Source: CADEEN01 sp963738425 (GTDB lineage Bacteria; Pseudomonadota; Gammaproteobacteria; Burkholderiales; Burkholderiaceae_C). Taken from it: a DNA stretch of 64,000 bases. The notes under the pieces were generated by a model. The model had not been told where the DNA came from, made no database searches, and was given only the letters and a program-made list of their open reading frames with translations. The position numbers were made by a program, and so were the translations under genes. The stretch lies in assembly GCA_963738425.1 (NCBI GenBank), contig CAVTWT010000040.1, positions 66,761 to 130,760 on the forward strand, given 5' to 3'. Of the stretch, positions 1 through 8,076 are shown one piece after another (position 1 is the stretch's first letter; each line of letters opens with the position of its first letter).

Positions 1-1
1 A

Positions 2-124
2 AGTCTGAATCGCCGAATCTGCCGACCGCTGGATCGCGCACAACGTGACGGCAACGGCGAAGGCCCGGAGTCGGATTCGCATGACGCATTGGCCGACCGC
101 CAATCGGAGCGTTTCTTCGATTGA
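2..124 (+). CDS. Possible C-terminal end of a gene entering from the left
   Basis: One forward frame is open from the window edge to a TGA at 122-124, giving about 40 residues that are rich in Asp, Glu, Arg and Ser. An acidic, polar tail of this kind often ends a protein. The rest of the gene lies outside the window, so the family cannot be named. The stretch from here to the next gene at 229 is comparatively AT-rich around 136-165 and may hold its promoter. An open frame this short could be chance in GC-rich DNA. Confidence 0.25.
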   Translation, partial: SLNRRICRPLDRAQRDGNGEGPESDSHDALADRQSERFFD

Positions 125-228
125 CTCTGCATCTCTTGTACTGACTACGATGTATATTATGTCAACTACAGACTCGAGCATTGAACGAGACAAGCTGCCC
201 ATGACGCCAGTCATGTCAGCATCGAAGC

Positions 229-1311
229 ATGACAAGACGTCGGCCCGCCTCTGCTCAAGGTGAGCTCTTCGAGCCTGAGCCCCAACAAGAAGAGTCCAGC
301 TCAGCGAAGTCACCACCGGAGGGCCGTGTTGGTGCCGCGGTGGTCGACGAGACGTGGCGCGAGCTGGCAACACAACTCGAAGCAGCCTTCGGCAAGCGCC
401 TGCACCTCGGCACGTCGTCGTGGTACTTCCCGGGATGGGCCGGTCTGGTCTGGGACGACCGGCGGTACAGCGAATCCGATCTGTCGCGTCACGGCCTGGC
501 CGCTTACGCACACCATCCGCTGCTGCGGACCGTCAGCCTTGACCGCACGTTCTACCGCGCCATCGATGCCGGTGCCTACGCCAAGCTGGCCCGACAGACG
601 CCCGACGACTTTCGCTTCGTCGTCAAGGCGCCGAGCGAGATCACCGACGCGGTGCTGCGCGCCACCGATACCGGCGCGCCGTTGCAGGAGAACCCGTTTT
701 TCCTCGATGCGCGCCGCGCGCTGGCGACGGCAGTGCAACCGGCAGTCGAAGGGCTCGGTGACAAACTCGGTGCACTGGTTTTTCAGATCTCGCCGCTACC
801 CGCAGCCTGGCTTCGAAACAACAACGCCCTACTCGACCGCTTCAGCGCGCTCTGGCGCGCCGTCGTGCCGGTCATGCCGGCAACGGCGCTGACGGCTGTC
901 GAGTTGCGAGACGCGCGCATGCTGACGCCGCGTTTGACTGCGCATCTGGCGCAGCACCATGTGCGCTACTGCGTTGGCTTGCACGATCGGATGCCGTCGG
1001 CGGCTGGGCAGATGCAGGCATCCCTGGCCGCCGGTGGCGGTGATTTCATCTGCCGTTGGAACCTGCACCATGGCCTGCGCTACAACCAGGCCAAGGCGCA
1101 GTGGGCGCCGTTCGATCGCTTGCAGGCACCCGATGTCGAGACGCGCGAGGCTTTGGCGCGGGCCGTTGTGGCTGCCCTGGCTGATGGGCACCGGGCGTTC
1201 GTCACCATCAACAACAAGGCGGAAGGGTCGGCGCCGTTGTCGGTGATTGAATTGGCCAAGGCGATCTTGCGCGAGGCGGGTGCACAGCAGCAAACGCCGC
1301 GCGACGACTAG
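229..1311 (+). CDS. DUF72 (YecE-like) family protein
   Basis: This 360-residue protein belongs to the DUF72/YecE family, a TIM-barrel fold whose biochemical role is not established. The family signature is seen at about residues 59-72 (LHLGTSSWYFPGW), and the C-terminal part carries the usual FVTINNKAEGSAP segment near residue 325. The first 50 residues are polar and acidic and precede the barrel, so a start somewhat further in is possible. It stands alone: the gene entering from the left ends about 100 bases before it, and the sequence after it is a remnant on the other strand. Family assignment is secure; function is unknown. Confidence 0.85.
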   Translation: MTRRRPASAQGELFEPEPQQEESSSAKSPPEGRVGAAVVDETWRELATQLEAAFGKRLHLGTSSWYFPGWAGLVWDDRRYSESDLSRHGLAAYAHHPLLRTVSLDRTFYRAIDAGAYAKLARQTPDDFRFVVKAPSEITDAVLRATDTGAPLQENPFFLDARRALATAVQPAVEGLGDKLGALVFQISPLPAAWLRNNNALLDRFSALWRAVVPVMPATALTAVELRDARMLTPRLTAHLAQHHVRYCVGLHDRMPSAAGQMQASLAAGGGDFICRWNLHHGLRYNQAKAQWAPFDRLQAPDVETREALARAVVAALADGHRAFVTINNKAEGSAPLSVIELAKAILREAGAQQQTPRDD

Positions 1312-1323
1312 CCCCCTGCTCTT

Positions 1324-1371
1324 TCAGCCTTTCACGGCGCCCGCGGTCAAGCCGGTGATGATCTGCCGTCC
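1324..1371 (-). pseudogene. C-terminal remnant of a MalG-type sugar ABC permease
   Basis: Read on the minus strand, about 15 codons before a TGA at 1324-1326 encode GRQIITGLTAGAVKG. This is the highly conserved tail of MalG-type carbohydrate ABC permeases (usually R-x-I/L-V-x-G-L-T-x-G-A-V-K-G). Nothing of the remaining 260 or so residues is present. The upstream side is joined at about 1365-1372 to a different gene fragment. This looks like the scar of a deletion that removed most of a second sugar transporter. The identification rests on a short but characteristic motif. Confidence 0.6.
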
Positions 1372-1553
1372 AGCTCACGCGGCCACGCGTGCGACGGCGT
1401 GACCTTGAAGAAGCGCGCGATCAGCGCGCCCAACGGCATCAGCACGCCCCACGCCAGCACCATGCAGCGCGCGTGCCAGTAGGCCCATGGCGCGATGCTG
1501 TGATCGGTGCTTCCACTGAGCGTGGTGCTGAGGGTCGTGCTGAGCCATTCCAT
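1347..1553 (-). pseudogene. N-terminal fragment of a cytochrome b561-type membrane protein
   Basis: The 68-residue frame begins with MEWLSTTL and contains YWHARCMVLAWGVLMPLGALIARFF in pieces, followed by KVTPSHAWPRELD. This matches, from memory, the start of cytochrome b561 domain proteins, in which a His-containing first helix is followed by a W-P-R-x-L-D motif. After the Leu-Asp the frame runs into the MalG tail described just downstream and stops. Only the first transmembrane helix survives, so the fragment cannot be functional. It lies directly downstream of the ribose-type importer genes on the same strand and is probably still transcribed with them. Confidence 0.5.
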
Positions 1554-1560
1554 TGCCGGC

Positions 1561-2682
1561 TTACTTCGTGCCCCAGATCGCCTTGTATTGATTGCGATAG
1601 CCGTTGTCCGGATCGAAAAGGTTCTTCGGCCCGCCGTCCTTGCCGACGTTGTCCGGTGTCACCAGGTGCACCTTCGGCACATAGCCCGACCACTTCTGTT
1701 TGGCGAAGGCACGGTTCAACTCATCGATGATCTGCCAGCCCTGCATGTTCAGTGGCTCGGGCACGGTACCGGCCTGGAAGCGCTTCGTGCGGATGCGCTG
1801 GTAGGCCGCTTCCGAGCCGTCTCCCGCCGACACCGCCTTCGGTGCGCCGTCGCCCTTCTTGCCTGCCGTCGTCAGCGTCGGCCCCATGAAGTCGAAGTAG
1901 AGGTCGTTGATGGCCAGCGAATGAGTCCACTTGTCGCCGAACTTCTGCAGCAGCGACGCGGTCAGGGTCGGCATGCGCGTCGAGCTCTCAGAGATCGGGC
2001 TGTCTTCATAGCTCAGCACCGTGCAGCCGCCGCACTTCTTGATCACGGCTTCCATCGCCTTGGCCTTGTACACAGCGATCGCGTACTGGCTGTCGGTGAA
2101 GATGACGACACCGGCCTTGCCGCCGCTGTCGGCCACCGCCCACAGCGCCGCGGCCTCCGACACGTCGTCGGCCGTGGTCGTGACGTTGGCATACAGGCCC
2201 GCCTTCTCGTTGGGTCCCGGCTGCTCGCCCGAGTGCCAACCGACGAGCGGCACGCCGGATTTGACGGCGCCTTCGAACGCTGCCTTCTGCTCGCTGGTGT
2301 CGAAACCACCGACGACGATGCCGGCCGGCTTCAGCGCCAGCGCCTGGTTCAACGCCGCGGTGCGGCCGCTCACCGAGCCCTGGCCGTCGATCACGCGCAC
2401 CGTCCAGCCGATCGCCTTGGCGCCTTCTTCGACGCCTTTGCTGACGCCGAGAATGCCGCCGTTTTTCATGTCACCGGCGACGAAGACGATGGTCTTGCCC
2501 GCCGCTGCCTTGGGGCCGGTGGTCGGGCCGTCCCACTTGTCCTTGACCATGGTCGCAGTGGCGATCTTCTTCTTCGCCGCCTCGAGAAACTCGTTGCCTT
2601 GGGCGAATACGCTGCTGGCGAACAGCAGCGCAGCCGCTGCGGCCACAAGGGCTGCGTGGGAGTTGGGCAATCGCATCGTCAT
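1561..2682 (-). CDS. Periplasmic sugar-binding protein of an ABC importer (Peripla_BP_4)
   Basis: This 373-residue protein has a clear signal peptide (residues 1-27, ending SSVFAQ) followed by a type I periplasmic binding fold of the ribose/xylose-receptor kind. It would capture the sugar in the periplasm and hand it to the permease encoded directly upstream (7-base gap). A two-cysteine segment, KKCGGC, near residue 215 could form a disulfide. It is the last gene of an SMP-30, ATPase, permease, receptor series on the minus strand. The substrate cannot be read from sequence; the gluconolactonase and the GntR-like operator suggest a sugar acid or its lactone. The length is normal for the family. 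Confidence 0.85.
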   Translation of the reverse strand: MTMRLPNSHAALVAAAAALLFASSVFAQGNEFLEAAKKKIATATMVKDKWDGPTTGPKAAAGKTIVFVAGDMKNGGILGVSKGVEEGAKAIGWTVRVIDGQGSVSGRTAALNQALALKPAGIVVGGFDTSEQKAAFEGAVKSGVPLVGWHSGEQPGPNEKAGLYANVTTTADDVSEAAALWAVADSGGKAGVVIFTDSQYAIAVYKAKAMEAVIKKCGGCTVLSYEDSPISESSTRMPTLTASLLQKFGDKWTHSLAINDLYFDFMGPTLTTAGKKGDGAPKAVSAGDGSEAAYQRIRTKRFQAGTVPEPLNMQGWQIIDELNRAFAKQKWSGYVPKVHLVTPDNVGKDGGPKNLFDPDNGYRNQYKAIWGTK

Positions 2683-2689
2683 GTCTCCT

Positions 2690-3784
2690 TCAGTTGTGCG
2701 GGCCCTCGCCCGCTGGTGGTGAAACTTCCGAACTCAGTTGGCGTTCTGCAATGCGGCGCTTGATAGAGAGGTTGCGCCGCTGCTGCGCCCATCCGGCGAT
2801 GCCGATCGACACCAGCAGCGTCAGACCGTTGAACAGCGGTTCGACATAGAACGCGCCGCCAAACTGCTGGATGCCCGAGATGCCGATGGCGAGGATCGCC
2901 ACGCCGACCAGCGTGCCCCAGACATTCACGCGGCCCGGCCGGATCGTGGTGCTGCCGAGGAACGCGCCAACCAGCGCCGGCAGCAAGAACTCGAGGCCCA
3001 CGCTGGCCTGCCCGATCTGCAGGCGCGACGCCAGCAGCACACCGGCAAAGCCCGACAGCAACCCCGAGGCGACAAACGCGCCCATCACATGCCGGCGCAC
3101 CGCAATGCCGTTGAGCTGCGCCGCCTTCGGATTGGCGCCAATGACGTACAGCGCGCGGCCGAGCGGCGTGAACTCGGTGACGAGCCACAGCAGCACACTC
3201 ACTATGAGCACGTAGAAGGCGACGATCGGCAGGCCGAGAAACTGCGCGGCGGTGATGGCAAGGAACCCATCAGGCAGCTCACCGAGCACCTGCCGGCCGC
3301 CGCTGTGCCACATCGCCACGGCATAGATCACGGTGCCGGTGCCGAGCGTGGCGATGAAAGAATCGATCTGCGCCATCTCCACCAGCAGGCCGTTCAGCAC
3401 ACCGAACAGCGCCGCGCACAGCAGCACGATCAGCACTGCGGCCGGCCACGGCAGACCCACTTGCGTTTGCAGGCTGATCGCCAGGATGTGCCAGAGCACG
3501 ATGCCGTAGCCGACCGTCAGATCGATCTTGCCGGTGATCATCGGGATGGTCGCAGCCAGGGCGAGCAAGGCAATCACGGACTTGTCCGACAGGATCGCGC
3601 GCAGGTTGAACAGCGTCGGGAAGGTGTCGGGCAGCAGCACGCTGAACAGCAGCGCCAGCGCAACGGTCAGCATGACGAGGCCATAGACCGGGATCGCACG
3701 GCCGATACGTTGGCCGAGCGTGAGCGCATCGCCGTCGAGCGAGGGGTCGGGCTCGAGCGCGGTGGATTTGATCGAGTTGGTCAC
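2690..3784 (-). CDS. Ribose-class ABC transporter permease
   Basis: This integral membrane permease of the BPD_transp_2 family (RbsC/AraH/XylH type) is 364 residues long when started at the GTG at 3784, which is preceded by a GAGGG ribosome site. The frame is open further upstream, but that extension (start at 3904) is Arg-rich and crosses two hairpins, so I reject it. About nine hydrophobic helices are visible. The loop motif MAQIDSFIATLGTGT near the middle is typical of this family. It would form the membrane channel with the ATPase at 3933-5450 and the receptor at 1561-2682. Confidence 0.85.
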   Translation of the reverse strand: MTNSIKSTALEPDPSLDGDALTLGQRIGRAIPVYGLVMLTVALALLFSVLLPDTFPTLFNLRAILSDKSVIALLALAATIPMITGKIDLTVGYGIVLWHILAISLQTQVGLPWPAAVLIVLLCAALFGVLNGLLVEMAQIDSFIATLGTGTVIYAVAMWHSGGRQVLGELPDGFLAITAAQFLGLPIVAFYVLIVSVLLWLVTEFTPLGRALYVIGANPKAAQLNGIAVRRHVMGAFVASGLLSGFAGVLLASRLQIGQASVGLEFLLPALVGAFLGSTTIRPGRVNVWGTLVGVAILAIGISGIQQFGGAFYVEPLFNGLTLLVSIGIAGWAQQRRNLSIKRRIAERQLSSEVSPPAGEGPHN

Positions 3785-3809
3785 TGGTGCACCCTCGCGC
3801 TGCGCGCGG

Positions 3810-3867
3810 CACGGCGCGAGACGCGCCGTGCGCTCGGCCCGTCCAAGCCCGCGCAGGTGGGCTTGGA
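3810..3867. other. Two tandem hairpins between ATPase and permease genes
   Basis: The 148-base gap inside the operon holds two perfect 9-bp stems. The first is 3810-3818 with 3822-3830 (3-base loop); the second is 3842-3850 with 3859-3867 (8-base loop). Neither is followed by a T-run on either strand, so they are not classic terminators. They may stabilise the 3' end of one message segment or set expression ratios between the ATPase and the permease-receptor pair. That role is inference from position. Confidence 0.45.
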
Positions 3868-3932
3868 GCCGCGGGCCTCTCTCCCTCCGCGAGGGACAGA
3901 GCACTTGCTTCGGAGCGGCCGTGCGGGCGTGC

Positions 3933-5450
3933 TCATGTCAAGGCTTCCTCCCGCAGCGCCGCCCCAGCCGCCAGCGAAAGCAGCCGCTCCACCGTGATCT
4001 GCGCGCCTCGCAACTCCGCCGCGATGAGGCCGTTGCGGAACACCAGCACGCGCGTGCACACCGTCGCCACTTCCTCAAAATCGGTGGAGACGACGATCAG
4101 CGCCGTGCCCGCCTGCGCGCGCTCACGCAAGACTCCATAGATTTGCCGCTTGGCGCCGACATCGACACCCGCGGTGGGCTCTTCCAACACCACCAGCGGT
4201 TTGTCGAGATGGAACCAGCGCGCCAGCACCACTTTCTGCTGGTTGCCGCCGGAGAGCTGCTGCACTTCGGCGTTCGGTGCGGGCGGGTTGACGTCGAAAC
4301 GCTGAATCAGCGCCATCGCCTGCGCCTGCTCGCGGCGGCGGCGATCGAAGGCAAGGCCGCGGTCGCCATGCAGGGCAGGATGCGGGAAAAGGTTTTCCAG
4401 CACCGTCATCGACGCCGCCAGGTTCTCTTCGAGCCGCTCGCCAGCCACATAGGCCACACCGGCGCGGATCGCATCGACCGGCGTCCTGAATACCACCGCG
4501 CGCCCCCGCACGAGCATGCGCCCGGCCGACAGCGGCTCTCGGCCGAACAGCGCTTTGCTGATCGCCTCGTGACCCGCGCCGCGCAGCCCCACCAGGCCGA
4601 GCACCTCGCCGCGGTGCACGGTCAGGTCGAGCGGCCCAGCGTTGCCGCTCGCAGCGGCTTGAAGTTGCAGCACCGGATCGCCTTCGATCTGCACCTCGGC
4701 TCTGTCGCCCGCCGCAGCCACGGGCTTGCCGACGATCAGGTTAACCAACTCGGCTTCGCTCGTCTGCGCCGTTGTCTTCACTGCGACCAGCTTGCCGTCG
4801 CGCATCACCGCGGCGCGATCGGAGATCGCCATGACTTCATCCAACCGGTGCGACACATAGACGATGCCCATGCCCTGCCCTCGCAAACCGCGCAGCACGT
4901 CGAACAGGCGCTCGACGTCGCTCATCGGCAGACTCGCCGAGGGCTCGTCGAGCACCAGCAAACGCGCCTGCACTTCGAGCGCGCGGCCGATCGCGAGCAG
5001 CGACTTCTCGGCGCGCGTCAGCGAAAACACGCGGCGCTCGGGATCGACTCGGCAGCCCACACGCGCCATCACGCGCTCGGCCGTGGCGTTGGCCGCCGCC
5101 CAATTGATCAGGCCGAAGCGCCGTGGGTAGCCCATGCCGATGCAGACGTTTTCGGCCACCGTCATCCACTCGACCAGGCCGAGGTCTTGGTGGATGAAGG
5201 CCACCGGTTGGTGCGCGCGGTCGCTGCTGCGCCATTGGCTCTGCGGCCGGCCGTCAAAAAAAATCTCGCCGCTGTCGGCCGGGTAGATGCCGGCCAGAAG
5301 CTTGATCAGCGTCGACTTGCCCGCGCCGTTTTCGCCTAGCAACGCGAGGATTTCGCCGCCGTGCACGTCGAGCGTGACGGCATCCACCGCCTGCGTGCCG
5401 CCGAAGCGTTTGTTGACGCGGTCAAACCGAAGCAGCGGCGAGCGGATCAT
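3933..5450 (-). CDS. Double-domain sugar ABC transporter ATP-binding protein (RbsA type)
   Basis: This 505-residue protein has two fused nucleotide-binding domains, the standard layout for ribose-class importers. The N-terminal domain has an intact Walker A (GENGAGKS, residues 39-46) and a Walker B around LLVLDEPSAS. The second half has the expected degenerate P-loop (GLRGAGHE), the signature LSGGNQQK and LVVLEEPTAGVD. The ATG at 5450 overlaps the stop of the SMP-30 gene by four bases (ATGA), showing translational coupling and fixing the start. It powers sugar uptake with the permease at 2690-3784. Confidence 0.9.
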   Translation of the reverse strand: MIRSPLLRFDRVNKRFGGTQAVDAVTLDVHGGEILALLGENGAGKSTLIKLLAGIYPADSGEIFFDGRPQSQWRSSDRAHQPVAFIHQDLGLVEWMTVAENVCIGMGYPRRFGLINWAAANATAERVMARVGCRVDPERRVFSLTRAEKSLLAIGRALEVQARLLVLDEPSASLPMSDVERLFDVLRGLRGQGMGIVYVSHRLDEVMAISDRAAVMRDGKLVAVKTTAQTSEAELVNLIVGKPVAAAGDRAEVQIEGDPVLQLQAAASGNAGPLDLTVHRGEVLGLVGLRGAGHEAISKALFGREPLSAGRMLVRGRAVVFRTPVDAIRAGVAYVAGERLEENLAASMTVLENLFPHPALHGDRGLAFDRRRREQAQAMALIQRFDVNPPAPNAEVQQLSGGNQQKVVLARWFHLDKPLVVLEEPTAGVDVGAKRQIYGVLRERAQAGTALIVVSTDFEEVATVCTRVLVFRNGLIAAELRGAQITVERLLSLAAGAALREEALT

Positions 5451-6367
5451 GCGGTGGCCCCGCGCGTGTTCAGCCGCACGCGGTACAGCGACGTGCTGGC
5501 GCAAATGAAGAGTTCATTGCCATTGACGCCGCCAAAGACAAGATTGCCCACCTTCTCCGGCACCGCAATGCGGCCGATGCGCGTGCCGTCCGGGTGATAG
5601 ACCTGCACGCTGTCTTCGCTGCTGGTGTAGAGGTAGCCGTGCACGTCAACACGAAAGCCATCGGCCAGGCCCGGCTCGACAACCGCAAAGAGGCGCGGGT
5701 TCGTCAACTCCTGGCCGCCGATCACGTCGAAGGCGACGATGTGGTGATTGCCGCTGCCGTCGGTGCGCGTGGCTGCCGACGTGTCGCTGACGTAGAGCAG
5801 GCTCTCGTCCGGCGAAAACGCCAGGCCGTTTGGCTCTTCGACGAACGCGCTTGCGACTTCGAGAGTCTTTCTCTCCGGATCGAAGCGGAAGACATGGTTC
5901 GCACCCAGCTCACTCTCAGCCTGATGCCCTTCTCGGTTGCTGAGAATGCCGTAGGGCGGATCGGTGAACCAGATGCTGCCATCGCGCTTGACTACGACAT
6001 CGTTCGGTGAGTTCAACCGCCGGCCTTGGTAGTGGCTGACCAGCACCTCGCCGCCCAGCGGCTTCAGGTTCGCACCAAACCGCGTGCGCACGAGTGCGCG
6101 CAGGCCGTGCGAACAGTGCAGCAATGAGCCGTCGGCCTCGCGCACATGGCCGTTGGTGAACTCTGCGTCGTCGCGCCAGATGGTCATGCCGCCGTCGGCG
6201 TGCCAGCGCAGCATGCGGTTGTTCGGGATGTCGCTCCAGAGCAGCGACTGGTCTTCGCGCATCCACACGGGGCCTTCGCTCCAGACCGCGCCGGTGCACA
6301 GGCGCTCCAATCCCGAAGCCCCTTGGGCCACGGCGGCAAAGCGAGGGTCGAAGACGGCGATGGACAT
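5447..6367 (-). CDS. SMP-30/gluconolactonase/LRE family protein
   Basis: This 306-residue beta-propeller protein is of the SMP-30/gluconolactonase/LRE family, whose members are metal-dependent hydrolases of sugar lactones. Characteristic segments are WSEGPVW near residue 30, SPNDVVVKRDGSIWFTDPP in the middle, and PNGLAFSPDE. No signal peptide is seen, so it should act in the cytoplasm. It is the first gene of the importer operon and starts 27 bases from a perfect palindrome at 6394-6407, which is probably the operator of the divergent LacI-family gene. The linkage suggests a pathway in which an imported lactone or aldose derivative is opened to the aldonate. Confidence 0.85.
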   Translation of the reverse strand: MSIAVFDPRFAAVAQGASGLERLCTGAVWSEGPVWMREDQSLLWSDIPNNRMLRWHADGGMTIWRDDAEFTNGHVREADGSLLHCSHGLRALVRTRFGANLKPLGGEVLVSHYQGRRLNSPNDVVVKRDGSIWFTDPPYGILSNREGHQAESELGANHVFRFDPERKTLEVASAFVEEPNGLAFSPDESLLYVSDTSAATRTDGSGNHHIVAFDVIGGQELTNPRLFAVVEPGLADGFRVDVHGYLYTSSEDSVQVYHPDGTRIGRIAVPEKVGNLVFGGVNGNELFICASTSLYRVRLNTRGATA

Positions 6368-6393
6368 GCGGGCCCGCAGTCTGGCACTATCAA

Positions 6394-6407
6394 AGTTACC
6401 GGTAACT
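6394..6407. promoter_or_regulatory. GntR-like palindromic operator
   Basis: The sequence AGTTACCGGTAACT is a perfect 14-bp palindrome with a central CG step, as is usual for LacI/GalR-family operators. Its core equals, from memory, the core of the E. coli gluconate repressor GntR site (ATGTTACCGGTAACAT). It sits in the divergent gap between the SMP-30 gene (start 6367) and the LacI-family gene, placed to repress the importer operon and perhaps the regulator itself. Confidence 0.7.
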
Positions 6408-6522
6408 AGGCTTTTCCCGACCCCTCTTGAAACGCCACGTCGCCCTATGATTTGGTGCGATTGCTGGCCCGCAGATCACTTCGTTGCCAGCAGCATTCGT
6501 TATCGGTATCCAGAGCGCCACC

Positions 6523-7596
6523 GTGTCCCCGAACTCCAAACACAAGCCTCCCGCTGCTCCTGCACGCCCGGTGACGATGGCCGATGTGGCCGCGCGTGTG
6601 GGTGTGTCGAAGATGACCGTCTCACGCGCCCTGCACCGCAGTGCCCATGGCGGCACCAGCGACCGCACGACCTCCGAAGCGCTGCGCCTGCGCATCGTCA
6701 AGGCCTGCAATGAGATGGGCTACGTCATCGACCAGACGGCGCGCACCTTTTCCAGCAAGCGCTCGGGTTTTGTCGCCGCGCTGATCCCGGCGCTCAACAA
6801 CTCCAACTTTTCGGACACCGCACACGGCCTGACCGCCGCCGTCGAGGCCAGCGGCCTGCAAGTGCTGCTCGGCTACACCGACTACGACGTGCCGACCGAA
6901 GAGCGCCTGCTCAGGGCGATGCTGATGCGCCGCCCCGAAGGCGTGATCGTCACGGGCGGCAGCCACACGCCGGCGGCACGCAAGATGCTTGAGGCCGCCG
7001 GCGTGCCGGTGGTCGAAACCTGGGACTTGCTTTCCGATCCGATCGAGCACAGCGTCGGCTTTTCCAACGCCGAGGCCACCGCTGCCATGGTGCGCAGCCT
7101 GCACGCGCAGGGCTACCGTCGCATGGCGTTCATGTGCGGCGAGGCGGGGCGCGATGCGCGCGGAGCCGAGCGGCGGCGCGGCTTCGAGGAGGCGATGCGC
7201 GAACTCAAACTGCGCGGCGGCCGCGTCATCACTGTCGGCCAGGCGCCGGTGTCGATGGCGCATGGGGCACAGGCTGTGGCGCAACTCATCGAGCAGTGGC
7301 CTGAGGTGCAGGCTCTCATCTGCGTCTCGGACCACGCTGCATTCGGCGCCCTGATGGAGTGCCAGCGCCGCGGCTGGGCGGTGCCGCAACGGCTGGCGAT
7401 TGCCGGCTTCGGCGGCTTTGAAGTCTCCACTGCTTGCCATCCTCGCCTGAGCACCGTGGCCGTCGATTGCGTCGGCATCGGCCGCGCGGCGGGCGAGTTG
7501 CTGCTGCGTGCCATCAACGCGGCACGCAGCGGCGCGCGACTGCCGGCGGAGACGGTGATGGTGCCGTTTCGCATCGAGTTGCGGGAGAGCACCTGA
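6523..7596 (+). CDS. LacI/GntR-type transcriptional regulator
   Basis: This 357-residue LacI-family repressor has an N-terminal helix-turn-helix (TMADVAARVGVSKMTVSRAL, about residues 18-37 from the GTG start at 6523). A type I periplasmic-binding-like sensor domain follows. An in-frame TTG at 6484 would add 13 residues; I prefer the GTG because the family normally has a short leader. The TKMTVSR-like recognition helix (here SKMTVSR) matches that of gluconate repressors. It is transcribed away from the importer operon, and the 14-bp palindrome between them is the obvious binding site. The inducer is probably a sugar acid (inference). Confidence 0.88.
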   Translation: MSPNSKHKPPAAPARPVTMADVAARVGVSKMTVSRALHRSAHGGTSDRTTSEALRLRIVKACNEMGYVIDQTARTFSSKRSGFVAALIPALNNSNFSDTAHGLTAAVEASGLQVLLGYTDYDVPTEERLLRAMLMRRPEGVIVTGGSHTPAARKMLEAAGVPVVETWDLLSDPIEHSVGFSNAEATAAMVRSLHAQGYRRMAFMCGEAGRDARGAERRRGFEEAMRELKLRGGRVITVGQAPVSMAHGAQAVAQLIEQWPEVQALICVSDHAAFGALMECQRRGWAVPQRLAIAGFGGFEVSTACHPRLSTVAVDCVGIGRAAGELLLRAINAARSGARLPAETVMVPFRIELREST

Positions 7597-7619
7597 GGGT
7601 GCGCATACAAGTTTGGAGC

Positions 7620-7868
7620 CCAGCATGAAATTGTTCGCCTGGTCAACAACGCCGGCATGCAGCACCGCGGCGTGTTCGCCGAGTTCCCCACCGACGCCTG
7701 GCACAAGCTGACCCGCACCAACATCGACAGATGTGTTCTTCGTCGGCCGGGCGCTGGGGCGATGTGCAGGAACTGGCGGGCGCGGCGATCTTTCTGGCGT
7801 CGGACGCGTCGAGCTTTGTCAGCGGGCACAGCCTGTATGTGGATGGCGGCATCACGGCTAGCTTGTGA
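7620..7868 (+). pseudogene. Internally deleted SDR (gluconate 5-dehydrogenase-like) remnant
   Basis: Two pieces of one short-chain dehydrogenase lie here. The first reads LVNNAGMQHRGVFAEFP and continues to TNID at about 7737. The second reads RWGDVQELAGAAIFLASD and ends YVDGGITASL at 7868. The NNAG motif and the C-terminal YVDGG motif are standard SDR landmarks. The Rossmann N-terminus and the central part with the catalytic Tyr-x-x-x-Lys are missing, and a frame change separates the pieces. The NNAGMQHR wording resembles gluconate 5-dehydrogenases, which fits the SMP-30/GntR theme. It would have been the gene after the regulator and is now dead. Confidence 0.7.
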
Positions 7869-8045
7869 GCACGGCAGTGTTTGTCTGAGTGACGCGGGAG
7901 GGATTGCTCGCCCTCGCCTCTAGGCGATGGCTCGGCCTTCGCTTTGCTCAGGCCCGTTGCTGCGCAACGTCCTGCAAGAGTCCACTGGACTCTCGCAGAG
8001 CGAACCCTGGAGGGTTCTGCGTACCCACCAACTCAACCAAAACAA

Positions 8046-8070
8046 AAACGCCCGCGCAAGGCGGGCGTTT
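8046..8070 (-). terminator. Rho-independent terminator of tRNA-Ser
   Basis: There is a perfect 10-bp stem (8046-8055 with 8061-8070) and a 5-base loop. On the minus strand it is followed by a T-rich tract, TTTTTGTTTT. It lies seven bases beyond the CCA end of the tRNA and is correctly oriented to end that transcript. The stretch from 7869 to 8045 otherwise shows no gene that I can support. Confidence 0.8.
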
Positions 8071-8076
8071 GTGTTT

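Noticed and set aside
1507..2763. Long plus-strand open frame opposite the sugar receptor gene (418 codons)
   Set aside because: It is antisense to a well-supported gene, Arg/His-rich, and a product of GC-biased third positions. The same applies to long antisense frames at 2738-3997, 3720-5339, 8246-9289, 39485-41428 and 45939-47267.
3785..3904. N-terminal extension of the sugar permease from an ATG at 3904
   Set aside because: The extension is Arg-rich, crosses two perfect hairpins and lacks a ribosome site, whereas the GTG at 3784 has one.
7887..7912. Partial copy of the tRNA-Ser 3' end as an attachment site
   Set aside because: Only nine contiguous bases (AATCCCTCC) match, followed by mismatches. 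There is no integrase and no second copy elsewhere in the window.
7986..8002. Hairpin with AGAGTCC arms as a terminator
   Set aside because: The stem is only seven pairs and there is no T-run. The genuine terminator is at 8046-8070.
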